From positions 310,001-374,000 of the forward strand of contig OU015677.1 of NCBI GenBank assembly GCA_907165275.2: a DNA stretch of 64,000 nt, read 5' to 3'. The notes beneath the pieces were generated by a model. That model saw only the letters and a program-made list of their open reading frames with translations, made no database searches and had not been told where the DNA came from. Source of the stretch: Zygaena filipendulae. Taxonomy: Eukaryota > Arthropoda > Insecta > Lepidoptera > Zygaenidae. The number at the start of each line of letters is the position of its first letter. The stretch's first letter is position 1. A program made the translations under genes and the position numbers. Positions 29,530 to 42,509 of the stretch are shown here, in pieces.

Positions 29530-31885
29530 CCTTCCCTTATTTTCTTCCTGTAATCACATTACCTCACTTTGTAAAAATTCTTATGTTTTTTTTTTTGTTT
29601 TCGCAAACGCAAGAGCAACGATATTACCTACCAACTTTTAGTAATTCTTGATTCTACAAGCGCTGAATTTTGTATCCGCGATGAAAATAATGAATAGTAG
29701 GAAAATATTTCAAATTTAAAAGGTGATGCAATAAAATGTTGTAAAATATACTTACGATTGAATGTGTAATAAGTTGCTAATATCGATAATTGTACGCTTT
29801 TCCACAAGCTTTCTTTATTTTTAATTAAATATAAGCAATTTTACATTATTTTTACATAAAATATCTCTAAACCCAAGCAAAAGCAAACACTCGCTCTCAC
29901 AGAGAAACACATTTTATCAATTTTATGATTTTTTTATTTTTATTTTTAGCATTTTAGCCTGTGGTAATCAGTGTGACCAGATGTAGAAGGATCCTGCATA
30001 GTTGGTAGGTTACAGCGCGTAATTTAGACTCAAGAGTTCTGGTCAAAAAAATTGGCAGTGGATCTAATAAAATCTTGGTAGAACTTTTGTAAGATTATTA
30101 TATATTCACAAAGAGATTTGATAGGTACTACTGGAACCTGGCTTTCTTACCAGCCACCATTACTAATAGTAATAAACAATCAATATCAAAGAGAAATATC
30201 GTGTACAAAATCTCGTAATTACGAGGTATACGTACAAGGTAGGTAGGTTTACAAGATATACCTGAAAAAAGTTAATCTAAACAGAATACTTAAGTGTACT
30301 AAAAACTATTGATGGATCAGTACAAAAAGATCTTTGTTTTGGTCTACTCACATATTTTCTTTTCAGCAGTCTTCCCGATCGTACACATGAGATTGGAAGA
30401 CTTAAAGGCTATTTATTCTATTGTATGAATTTAATGTCTTTGTCTTCAGCGATTCTAATTTGATAACCTTATTGAATAACTGGATCCGTGCGGCTGGTGT
30501 TAACATCCTAAGAAAAAAAAATCAGCTCTATAAATATATAGGATGCAATCGTTGCCGCTGTTCTAACAAATATGCCTAAATTTTCACCCCTTTACTGGAT
30601 CAAAAGTTATATTAAATTAATGTAAAGTTTCTACCATTTAAATCTTGATTTTTCTTAAAATACACTGGCAACTATTTTAGGGGAATTCCCCGACTTTGTA
30701 TTTCACTTCACACTTATATCGTAGCAGAAGTAAATACCTATTTATATGATTTAACTTTATGGACGTCACGGTGATTAAAATAAGATATTGTTGTTAATAT
30801 TCCTTTTGGAGGTAAAACTGCGTTGAAGTTCTTGTGTTAAACTTTTTCTGCATAAAATATTATGAAACCACACCATAGACAATTTATTTTCATTATGATA
30901 CAGCGCCATCTATTGGCCAATAGAAAACAAACTAACTAATATTACTTTCAAATTTTATAAAAATAAGCAACTACAGGACTGACCGATAAAAAGATTCAAA
31001 GCTTTCAAAACTATTCATACTTATTATACCTGTCTTCAGAATCTCGTAATCAAATAGCATAAACGAAACTCTTTTTATTCCGTCTGCCCGTCTGTCTGCT
31101 AGATTAATGGAAAGATTTTTCTATGAATTATTATAAAAATAGTCTAGCAAAATTACGAAAATGAAATAAAATTAGGGATGAGGATGACACCAATTTCACC
31201 TTAACAACATAACCAAGTAAAGAAAATGATTACATAAGTGCTTTGTCGAGTTTGTACATTGAACTTAATTTTCTTTACTTTCATTTTTAAGTAGTCTATG
31301 GTCCGTATTCCAAAAGGTTACTCAAGTCATGAATCTAGTTTTAAAACTAATTTCAAGTAAAGCTTTAATTTTAGAACCTTACTTGAAACGAGATTCATCA
31401 ATCAACAATCAGCGGAGTTATTTCCTTATTCTAGAATGACGCTTGAGTACTAATCAATACTCAAGCAAAGATTTGATCTTTGTTTACGTCTGTCATGTCA
31501 AGTCCACTCAACCAATCAGACCTCAAAATCTCTACTCAAGACTAGTTTCAACTGATTAGAACCAATCAGAGTTCAGATTCCCTACTCAAGACTAGCTTCA
31601 AGTAATTAGAACTTAAAACGCATTCTATAATAAGATGTACGCTTGAGTTATGTTCTGAACTTAAAACTAATCTCAAGTAAAACGTGATCTGAGTCACCTT
31701 CTGGAATACGGGCCTATGAATATGAGATAGCGTTGAGATAGGTATTTCTGAAAAAAAAAACCATTTTCATATGCTGGTCACACTGTTATTTTTTTTTCTT
31801 TTTAAACACGTGTTTACGTGTAGTAGAACTCCTTTTTGGAGTTCATGAATTTATTTATTAGAAATAGTGGTAAAACAATACAAAA
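29530..31885. promoter_or_regulatory. Divergent intergenic region between PITRM1 and GTPBP4
   Basis: About 2.4 kb separates the two start codons, so both promoters must lie here. It is AT-rich, without a TATA box that I can place with confidence. It includes a 415-bp Harbinger-like MITE at 31300-31714, which ends only 172 bp before the GTPBP4 ATG. No ORF is supported. Confidence 0.5.
31300..31714 (+). mobile_element. Harbinger-like MITE, copy 1 (TSD TAT)
   Basis: It runs GGTCCGTATTCCAAAAGGTTACTC...GAGTCACCTTCTGGAATACGGGCC with ~25-bp TIRs. It is flanked by the 3-bp direct repeat TAT (31297-31299 and 31715-31717). A 3-bp duplication is the signature of PIF/Harbinger elements. It is the longest of three copies. 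Confidence 0.8.
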
Positions 31886-34800
31886 ATGAGTTTATATAAC
31901 TTCAAGAAAGTGGCTGTGGTCCCTTCGGCCAAGGTAAGTACAAAAATGCTATACTTTCTTCAAAACATATGATAAAAAGATATACCTAAATCCTAACCTG
32001 AAAATTTGTAACTTTTCAGGACTTTATCGATATAATACTGTCGAAGACGCAGAGAAAAACTCCGACAGTTGTACATAAGCACTACAAAATATCGAGAATA
32101 CGTTCGTTTTATATGAGAAAAGTGAAATACACACAACAGAACTTTCACGACAGATTATCGAAAATAATTCAGGTACCATTTCTTTATTATGATAACAAGT
32201 TGCCAAAAAGACCTCCTGGGGAAGACCTATTTGAGGAATAGGCAGGAAGAGGTACTCAAGTGATATTAAATTCCCTGATCATTTATAACCATAGCTGCTT
32301 AGTGCTTAGCTATTTTACTGAGGTCAGAGTCATGGAATAGAAGATGATAATTTCTCATTTAACGTACTTACTGGTTGAAATTTATTATAAACTTTTAAAT
32401 CTATACTGAGTAATATTAATGCTGAAGAGTTTATTTGTTTGGTTGAATGCACAAATCTCCAGAACTACTGGTTCAAATTGAAAAATTCCTTTTGTGCTGG
32501 ACAGCCCAGTTATTGAGGAATGTTATAGGCAAATACCATCATGCAGCAGAGCAGCAATAAAAATGGGGAAAATTAAAAAAAGGAATTGTTTTGGGAGCTG
32601 CTGAAATTAACGCAAGTGAAACCACGGACCGCAGCTATTCAATTATAAACATTCAACTCCTAATATTTCCATTCATGTCATCATCATCAGCATCATCTTT
32701 AGTTTCCACCACTTACCTTAAACAAGAGTTTCAAATACTTGAGACATCATTCAAATGCTTGAAAAACTACTTATGTATGAGTATCCAGTACTTAGCTATT
32801 AGAAAAGCCTAAACATTAAATTAAATAAATAAATAAATCTCCTGTAATAATAAACATTACATTGACAGAAAATGATATAGGATTATATATCATAACCAAA
32901 TGGCAAAAGCTTAAGTGTCGTGCGTAAATTCTATTACAGGAATTCCCGAAGTTGGATGATGTGCATCCGTTCTACGCTGACTTGATGAACATATTGTATG
33001 ACAGGGATCATTATAAGCTGGCTCTGGGGCAGCTCAACATCGCTAGACATCTAGTTGACAAGTGAGTGGCAAGTTAACTACATAACCATAAGTGGAGTGC
33101 ACAGAGGTAGAATAATGGTATTTTGATAAGTTTTATAAGATTTATAAACAACTAGCTGACCCTGAAATACTTTACAAATCCAACGTACTGATGAAACTCA
33201 TAAATATGAAAAACTAGTTGTCCCCTGCGTTTTCACCTGCGGTAATTTCGGAGTTCCCGCGGGAATTTCAGGATAAAATATAGTTATAAACCTTCCTCAT
33301 GAATCATTCTATCTTTTGGTGAAAACCACATCAAAATCCATTGTGTAGTTTTAAAGAAAGTATACATAGGGATATAGGGACAGAGAAAGCGACTTTGTTT
33401 TATACTATGTAGTGATAGCTAAAAAGGATGGTTGGTTAAAATGATGTTACCATATATTATAGTAGCTAGCTGTTCCCTGCGGTTTCACCCGATTTAATTT
33501 TAGAGTTCCCGCAGGAATTCCAGGCCCAAAAGTTCCCTGTACCCCTGACAATGTGTATGCAAAATTTCATGGTGGTTGGTTGAGTTGTTAAGGAGTGAAA
33601 GCGTAGCAGACAGACTGACTTACTTTTGCATATTTTATAATATTCGTACGGAATATAAAATAGGTAAAATTTTTAAGTTAGAAGAAGGCTTAATCACATA
33701 ATCTTCAAGAAATTTGCCCCAATTGAGTATTCTCCAGGGTGTAAAAATCAAAATTCTAATTAGTTCGTCAGTTAGAGAATAAAAAAATAATAGACACGTA
33801 TTTTTTGCTTTTACAAAATAATGAAAATATACATAGATTGCGCATTAAAGTTTAGGTTGGAGGACTCGTGACGTCATCATTCAGTATAAGCCCCATACAA
33901 ACCACCGGGTTGTGACGTCACGCGCAACTCAATGTATCACCGTTATTTTTTGATTACGTAAAAAAAGAAAAAATATGTGTCCAATATTTTTTACTAATCT
34001 ATATGATGGACTAAAAAAACAATGTGCAAAAGTTTCTGTGAATTGGGTATTCTCCAAGGTTTGAATATCAAAATTCTAATTAGTCCGTCAGTTAGAAAAT
34101 AAAAAAATAATAGACACGTATTTTTTGCTTTTTCAATTTAATGAAAATGAACATAGATAAAGCGCATTAAAGTTTAGGGTGGGGGGCTCGTGACGTCAAT
34201 ATTCATTATAAGCGCCATACAAACCGCATTGAATTGTGACGTCACGCGAAATTTCAACTCAATGTATCTCTGTTATTTTTTGAGTACGTAAAAAAAGAAA
34301 AACAAATTTTTAACAAAAAAATTAAAACCGACTTCCAAAAACACAAAACTAATAAAAAGCTAAAAATAACAAAATATCGAATTAATCCAAATGACAAATA
34401 CACGCGTAATATTATTATTGGTTTGTGCTACCACTGATCGGTTTGAATTCGGTGACAAGCCCGCTGGTGTCTGCCCACTTGGGTTGTGCTCACGAAGAGC
34501 TGGTGGCGGGAGTCGACTTGGCCCATCTACCCTCCATATTTGGCTTGTCACCGACTTCATACCGATCAGTGGTAGCACAAACCAATAATAATATTACGCG
34601 TGTATTTGTCATTTGGATTAATTCGATATTTTGTTATTTTTAGCTTTTTATTAGTTTTGTGTTTTTGGAAGTCGGTTTTAATTTTTTTGTTAAAAATTTG
34701 TTTATTTCTTGCTTTTTAGTGAGTCGGTTTGTAATTTATCTAAGTTACAATAGCCTAATGTCAACTGCTCATAACCTTATACAAAATATTGCTTTTCCCG

Positions 34801-35481
34801 ATGCAGGGACGTTAATTTTTGAGGAGTTCTGCTGGTACACCACCATCAGTTCCACTTCACCATATACATTGTGACGAACATAAATTGTTTACAAACCACA
34901 TTAAAGTTAACGAATCGGAATCTGTGAAATACCTATTATTTAGTAGTTCCGATGACCATCTGTGGTCTTCATCATCAGTTCCACTTCTTCAAATTTTGCT
35001 TTCCGAAAGCAAATAAACGATTTACTATAAAAAATAGAAAAATCGCTATAGTGTACCTATAATTTTTGAAGAGTTCCCTCGATTACTCCAAGATCCCATC
35101 ATCAAATCTCGACTTGGTGATAATGGAATCAATGTGGGAGTATCCCCTTTCAAACAAAAAAGCAATTTTCGAAATCGCTCCAATCGGAACCCGTGAAATA
35201 CGTATTATTGTTGAGTAGTTCCGATGACCATCTGTGGTCTTCATCATCAGTTCCAGTTCTTCAAATTTTGCTTTTCAAAAGCAAATGAACGATTTACTAC
35301 AAAAAATACCCAAATCGCTATAGGTGTGCCTATAATTTTTGAAGAGTTCCCTCGATTTCTCCAAGATCCCATCATCAGATCCCGACTTGGTTGCAATGGG
35401 ACCTAATTGGGAGTATACCCTTTCAAACAAAAAAAGAATTTTCGAAATCGGTCCAACCGTCTTCGAGTAATCGGTGAACAT

Positions 35482-35534
<53 letters not shown>

Positions 35535-38500
35535 ATACATACAATCGAACATAGAACCTCCTCCTTTTTGGAAGTCGGTTAAAAAATACGTGTCCAATAT
35601 TTTTTACTAATCTACACGACGGACAAAAAAAAAATTTTTTGTCAAGTAGCCAATTGCTTTTGCAGTTTGCTGCGGTTTTTTGACACACTTGCCTATTTAT
35701 AGCTTAACTTTGATGTATTTGAAGTTTCTTTATTTTCATCCAACTAGGGTACAAAAAAAAATGCCCATAATATACAATGGTTATATGGTTGAAGTAATTA
35801 AGTTTAACAATAGCAAAAAAGAAAGAAAAAGACTAATTGTTTAAGTAGTGAAGTTCTTTGTATTGAAGGACATTTTTGACAGCTCACTCAGACCACCTGT
35901 TGGCTATGTTGGTGTAGCTGTTGTCTTAAATTCTAGTGATTGTGGGTTCAAACCCTGCCTACTTTCTGATGGTACAAAGACAACATTGAGTCAATTTGAA
36001 GTAATATTATCATGACCATTCTTTCAATATTGGCCCGTCGAAGCTGCCTCGAGCCCCATGCTTGTGACAGTCAAACCGAGGCCCACAGCGAGCGGCTGGC
36101 ATAAGGTCGCGCGGTGACCCCGCAATGGTCATCGTGCATTACCCATGTCAACTACATTGCCTTTTTTAACACAAGTGGTTAACTAAAAATAGTTCCAATA
36201 ACCGAGTGACCTAAGTTTGGATTGCAAACAAATCTTGGAGCAAAAATCTTGAATTTCATCATTTAAAACTGTTCGGTTTGGTCTGGTCTTCAATATAAGT
36301 CGCAACTGGGAGCTAGACCTCACGACTCACGAGCAGCTTACGCTAAATCACTCCCTTTTGCCTATAATTGGATAAGTTTCATGTTTTTGTACACCTTTCT
36401 GATGGCAGTAAACAATTTTATTATTGTTGTTATTAAATGAAGTGATTGCTACGCCAGGTGATTTATGCAAATTCGCCCGCAATTTATTTAAATTCCCATT
36501 TGTTTACCCTCAAATCTGGGTGTGTATTTAAAACAAAAATCTATGTCTTAAATCCTTACTAATCCTACTAATATTATGTGAAACTTGAAAGTGTGGATGT
36601 TTGTCACGCAAAAATGGCTAAACTTACTAAATACTTAAAAAAAATATCAACGACTACCTCCGTCGCACTTGCTAATTGTGGTTCTATTTTTTTCTGAGAT
36701 CCATAAATTCAAAATAAATTTAAATATTACTTTGTACATTGCTCGATATTTTTAGTCTTTCCAGGTTTGCATATCTCTGGTTTGTGGTTGGAACATATAA
36801 TAATACACTATAATAAGTAAAAATTGTAATGACTACAATCTGTTTTGTGTACTTAAATAAATAAATAAATAAACGGATTTGGATGAAATTTGGCATGCAC
36901 ATTGTCAGGGGTACAGAGAAGGACATAGGGTACTTTTTTTACCGGAACTCCCGCGGAAATTTCGAGATTAACGCGGAAGAAACTACATAAAATTTTGCAT
37001 ACTGCCCACACGTTGTCAAGGGTAGATACAGAAAAAATATAGGGTAGTAAGTACTTTTATTTCGGAATACCTGCTGGATCTCCGAAACTAGCGTGGGTAA
37101 AACCGCGAGGAACAGCTAGTTACCATATAAATATGAAAGTAACTCTGACTCTCTTTTATCTTTTGACACTCTTAACTACTAAACTATCATCATGAAATTT
37201 TACATACATGTTGACTGTTGTCAAGGGTATATACTCATAAAGAAAAAAAAACATACATACAATCGAACATAGAACCTCCTCCTTTTTGGAAGTCGGTTAG
37301 GCTACTTTTTATTCCCTGACTAGCTGTGCCCCCAGTGCCCGACGGTTTCACCCGTGGTAATTCCGGGATAAAAAGTACCCTATGTCCTTCTCTGCCCTGA
37401 CAACGTGCATGCCAAATTTCATCCAAATCCGTTCAGCCGTTTTTTCGTGATTGAGTAACAAACATAAGAACATCCACACTATCACATTTACAATATTAGT
37501 AGGATTCCCACGGGAACTCCGAATTTAACCCCTATTTCATGGTACATTTCTCGTCGCAGTGTGGCGAAGGACTACGTGCGCCTCCTCAAGTATGGTGACT
37601 CTCTGTACCGCTGCAAGCAGCTGAAGAGGGCCGCGCTCGGTCGGATGGCGACCATCATGAAGGGCCAGGCGCCCAACCTCAAGTTCCTCGAAGAGGTGCG
37701 TTTTAACTACATAGTATTAAACAAAGTCGCTTCCCGCTGTTTTTCCGCCCCTTTGTATGCTTAGATCTTTGAAACTACGCAACGGATTTTCATGCGGTTT
37801 CCACCAATAGATGAAAACCGTATTTGTAAGGAAGGTTTATATCTATATTTTATCCTTGAATTCCCGCGGGAACTCCGAAATTACCGCGGGCGAAACCATG
37901 TGGGACAGCTAGCGTATGTTAAAACATTATCGGTGAAATCACCAACGTTTGATGACTTGATGAAGAATCGGCATGTTGCCAAGGTCTATTTTTTAACTTG
38001 ACACACCCATTAACTGCTACTGTACAGGTTGTCTGGAAGAGATCGCTGGTAAATTGATAAGACCGCCTTTTGTATGCCTTTCTGACAACGTGTATGCCAA
38101 ATTTCATCCAAATCCGTTCAGCCGTTTTTGCGTGATTGGTGTAACAAACATCCAAACATCCACACTTTCACATTTATAATATTAGTAGGATTTTGTAAAC
38201 ACACTATAACATTATTTTGGTGTACAATAAAGAGTATTGTATTCCAATTCTATATTATCATTATAGCAGCATCAACTAATACCTTACAGACTCTTCAAAG
38301 GTACAAGGTAACTGATGGTCGACTAAATTTAAGTTTTTAGTCCGTCAAGTATTGAACACGTATTTTTCCTTTACATAAATGCGTGACGTCACGCCTTGCT
38401 ACAGTTTACACGAGCCTCCGCTCAAACTTCGATGCGCTTTATCTAATCTCTGTGTTTCTTTAATCTTTATATGGGGCTTCACTGAAAATCAGCGCTGTGG

Positions 38501-41500
38501 CCACTTCGGTCGTAGCATATGCTGAGTGGAGTCCCTTTTAGTAAGGCACTGCACCATATACTTTTATGTACCTTTATATTGTAAAGTGTTTGTTGCGTTA
38601 TGTATGTGTTTGTTCTTACTGAATAAAGTTTATCTTACCTTCCTACTAATATTATAAACGCGAAAGTTTGTAAGTATGTATGGATGTATGGATGTTTGTT
38701 ACTCTTTCACGCAAAAACTACTGAATGGATTCTAATTAAACTTTACAACAATATAGCTTATACATCAGATTAACACATAAGGGTACTTTTTATCCCGGAA
38801 TTCCCGCGGGAACTCCGAAATTAACGCGGGTGAAATTTAATTGATTATTGCATAGTACATGTTGTCAGGGGTACATAGAAGGACATAGGGTACTTTTTAT
38901 CTCGGAATTCTCGCGGGAGCTCCGAAATTACCGCAGGTGAAACCGCGGGGCACAGCTAGTATCTGATATGTTTGTTCGGTCGGTGTTGCCAGGTCCGCCA
39001 GCACTTGTCCCGGCTGCCGTCCATCGACCCCTACACGCGCACGCTGCTCGTCTGCGGCTTCCCCAACGTGGGCAAGTCCAGCTTCATGAACAAGGTGTGT
39101 ACATCTATATAATATGTCATAGCAAAAACTGACCGCTGCCGCTAAGTCTAAAACCGTGAAATTTTTCACAAAGATTCCGTAAGTGACGTAGGTATAGGTG
39201 TGCACTAAGGTCCGTATTCCAGAAGGTGACTCAGATCACGTTTCACTTGAGATTAGTTTTAAGTTCAGATCATAACTCAAGCGTAAATCTTATTATAGTA
39301 TGTGTTTTAAGTTCTAATCACTTGAAACTTTTTTATTTGTTCTTGAGTAGAGATTCTGAACTCTGATTGGTTCTAATCACTTGAAACTAGTTTTGAGTAG
39401 AGATTTTGAACTGTGATTGGTTGAGAGGTCTTTGCTTGAGTATAGATTAGTACTTAAGCATTGTTATAGAATAAGGAAATACTCGGCTGATTGTTGATTG
39501 ATGAATCTCGTTTCAAGTAAGGTTCTAAAATCAAAGCTTCACTTGAAATTAGTGTTAAAACTAGCTTCATGACTTGAGTAATCTTTTGGAATACGGACCT
39601 AAGAAAGTTATAAACAGTAACCAGTATAGCTCAGTACATCGAAATTTCAAGAAAAGGCTTCTCAGTATTGGCAAGGTGCAAAGCGGGTGGAGGCAGTAGC
39701 CTAAACGATCACACTTCACAGTGCTCGCTACGGCTAAAATTGACATTTTCGTCGTTGACAAATCCATATTGCAGTGAACATTTTCTAATAGTTTTTGAGA
39801 TAAATTTAACATTTATCTGCCATACGTAGTTTATTGCTGGTTACGGCTCATTATTCTCACATAATTAAATTGGGTTACCACTAAAATTATACATATTATA
39901 ACTTTAAACTGACAGCGTGCTGCTGTAGAGTTTGTTGCGCAGCTTCTTCTCTTCAGCCATAGCACTAGGAAGCTGTGAAGGGTGGATATTTTATGGGTGC
40001 TGTCTACAGTAAACTGTAATTTTATTGACGTGAAAAAGAGCCACATTATGGGCCTAATTTGAATAAATGATTTGACTATTGACATGATCCTAGTAAGATG
40101 TGTTATTGTGAATTGTAATAACACCAATAAGAATAGCGACTGTAAATTTTACCAATTTCCGATACCTGGTGGAAACTAGACCAAAGAAATAAGTGGATAA
40201 TTGCCGTAAGAAAAAAAAAGTAAGCCACAGTAGGCTCATTTCTCGCTGAAAACAACCATTTTAATGTTATTGGCAATAATGTTACTGACTACCTTAGTCC
40301 AAAATTCTCTAAAAATTATAGTAATATAACACAAGATTTCATTAATTTTTTTCACAAAATTACTTGCTTCTCGCTTGACAGCTGTGACAATATTGTCCAT
40401 AATGGCCACATGGTTGTTGACGAGTGAAAGCCGTACCGAAAACACGCGTGTCACGTGAAGTCTTCGTTATTTCAGTCACTTTTCAGCATCTATTTTGGAC
40501 CTGAGCAGGAAACTGGCTTTCAAGAGAGCCATGTTTTAACTTGGGGAACAAGTGGCGCTGTCGTCGCGCACGGTCCCAATACTAAAGTGACGTCATACCT
40601 TACCTGTATGTTTTGTGTTTCCAGATAACTCGTGCCGATGTAGAAGTGCAGCCGTTCGCGTTCACGACGCAGAGCCTGTACGTGGGGCACGCCGACTACA
40701 AGTACCTCCGGTGGCAGGTCAGTCGTCACGCCGCGTTACGTTACGTCACGCCACATAAGTGGATCGCGGGGGCCTCAGCGTGATCAAGGGGTCACCGATG
40801 CCCCCATATATGTATCCTTACATATCATAAAACAAAGCTCTCCGCCGCGTCTGTCTGTCTGTCTGTCTGTCTGTTCGCGATAAACTCAAAAGATACTGTA
40901 CTGATTTTCATGCGGTTTTCACCAATAGCAGCTATTTGGTGTATTTTTATTTAGTGTACACCGGCTGAGTGTCCCACATGGTTTCACCCGCGTTAATTTC
41001 GGAGATCCCGCGGGAATTCCGGGATACAAGTACCCTATGTGTTATTCTGATGTATAAACTGTATTGTTGTAAAGTTTCATTAAAATCCATCCAATAGTTT
41101 TTGCGTGAAAGAGCAACAAACATCCATAGATACATAACTACAAATATATATTATTTATAATATTAGTAAGCAAGTATAGAAGTAATTAAAACATTGGGTG
41201 CTTCCCACCTCTTTTGAATAAAGACTTTAACATGTCCAAGGGAAAATATAGTTGGTTTTATTTTACAATAGCTGTGCCCCGCGGTTTCACCCGCGAAAAT
41301 CTTGGAGATCTCACAGGAATTCCTTCTCTGTACTTCGGACAACGTGTGTACAAAATTTCATGATGATCGGTCGAGCCGTTAAGGCGTGAAAGCGTAACGG
41401 ACAGACAGAGTTTCTTTCGCATTTATAATATTAGTAGGGATTGGCCCGTCGAAGCTGTCCCGGGCCCCGAGCTCGGGGCAGTCAAACCGAGGCCCACAGC

Positions 41501-42478
41501 GAGCGGCTGGCATAAGGTCGCGCGGTGACCCCGCGATGGGCATCGCGCATTACCCATGCCAACTACATTTAAACGCTATACTCTCATTTTAACCGATTCG
41601 TGGTGGATGGCTCTTTCAGGTCCGTATTCCAAAAGGTTACTCAAGTCATGAATCTAGTTTCAAAACTAATTTCAAGTAAAGCTTTAATTTTAGAACCTTA
41701 CTTGAAACGCGATTCATCAATCTACAATCAGCTGAGTTATTTCCTTAGTCTAGAACGACGCTTGAGTACTAATCTATACTCAAGTAGAGGTTTGATCTTT
41801 GTTTACGTCTGTCATGTCAAGATCACTCAACCAATCAGAGTTCAATATCTCAACTCAAGAGTAGTTTCAAGTGATTAGAACTTAAAACGCATTCTATAAT
41901 AAGATGAACGCTTGAGTTATGATTTGAGCTTAAAACTAATCTCAAGAGAAACGTGATCTGAGTCACCTTCTGGAATACGGACCTCAAACAACTGAACGTG
42001 TACACGTAGCATAACGTTCATTCGTACTGTTTTTAGAACGAAGTTCTTTTACGCACGGTACGGATGGGGGCTAGGAATCATGCGCGAATAGTATATTTCA
42101 TTACAAGTGCGGAAAGTCTGTCATTGCAAAGAGTTCCGACAAATGTCTACCCGAGCCGAGGCGCAGCCGAAGGTGAGGGTTGACAGTCGGAACTAGTTGC
42201 AATGACGGTTCCGCACGTGTACTGAACAACTATTTTTAATACAGTTACGAAAAAATTAAGCAATTTAACAAAATATCAAAAACACAACAAACTCAACTAA
42301 GTTCCAACTGTGATCAAGAGATGGCGCTAGTCGTATTATTAATGCGAAACCTACGTTTCGCAATGCAAAAAGTGTGTCAAAGTCGTGTCGCCATTTTTGA
42401 CAGTTGGCAAAGAGAACGCACGAGTTCGGGAAAGGTAAACAAAAAGCTCGAGTATGTAATAGCCCACATCCCGAACGC

Positions 42479-42509
<31 letters not shown>

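Noticed and set aside
35403..35688. Minus-strand ORFs with poly-Phe
   Set aside because: They translate the A-run of the foldback repeat.
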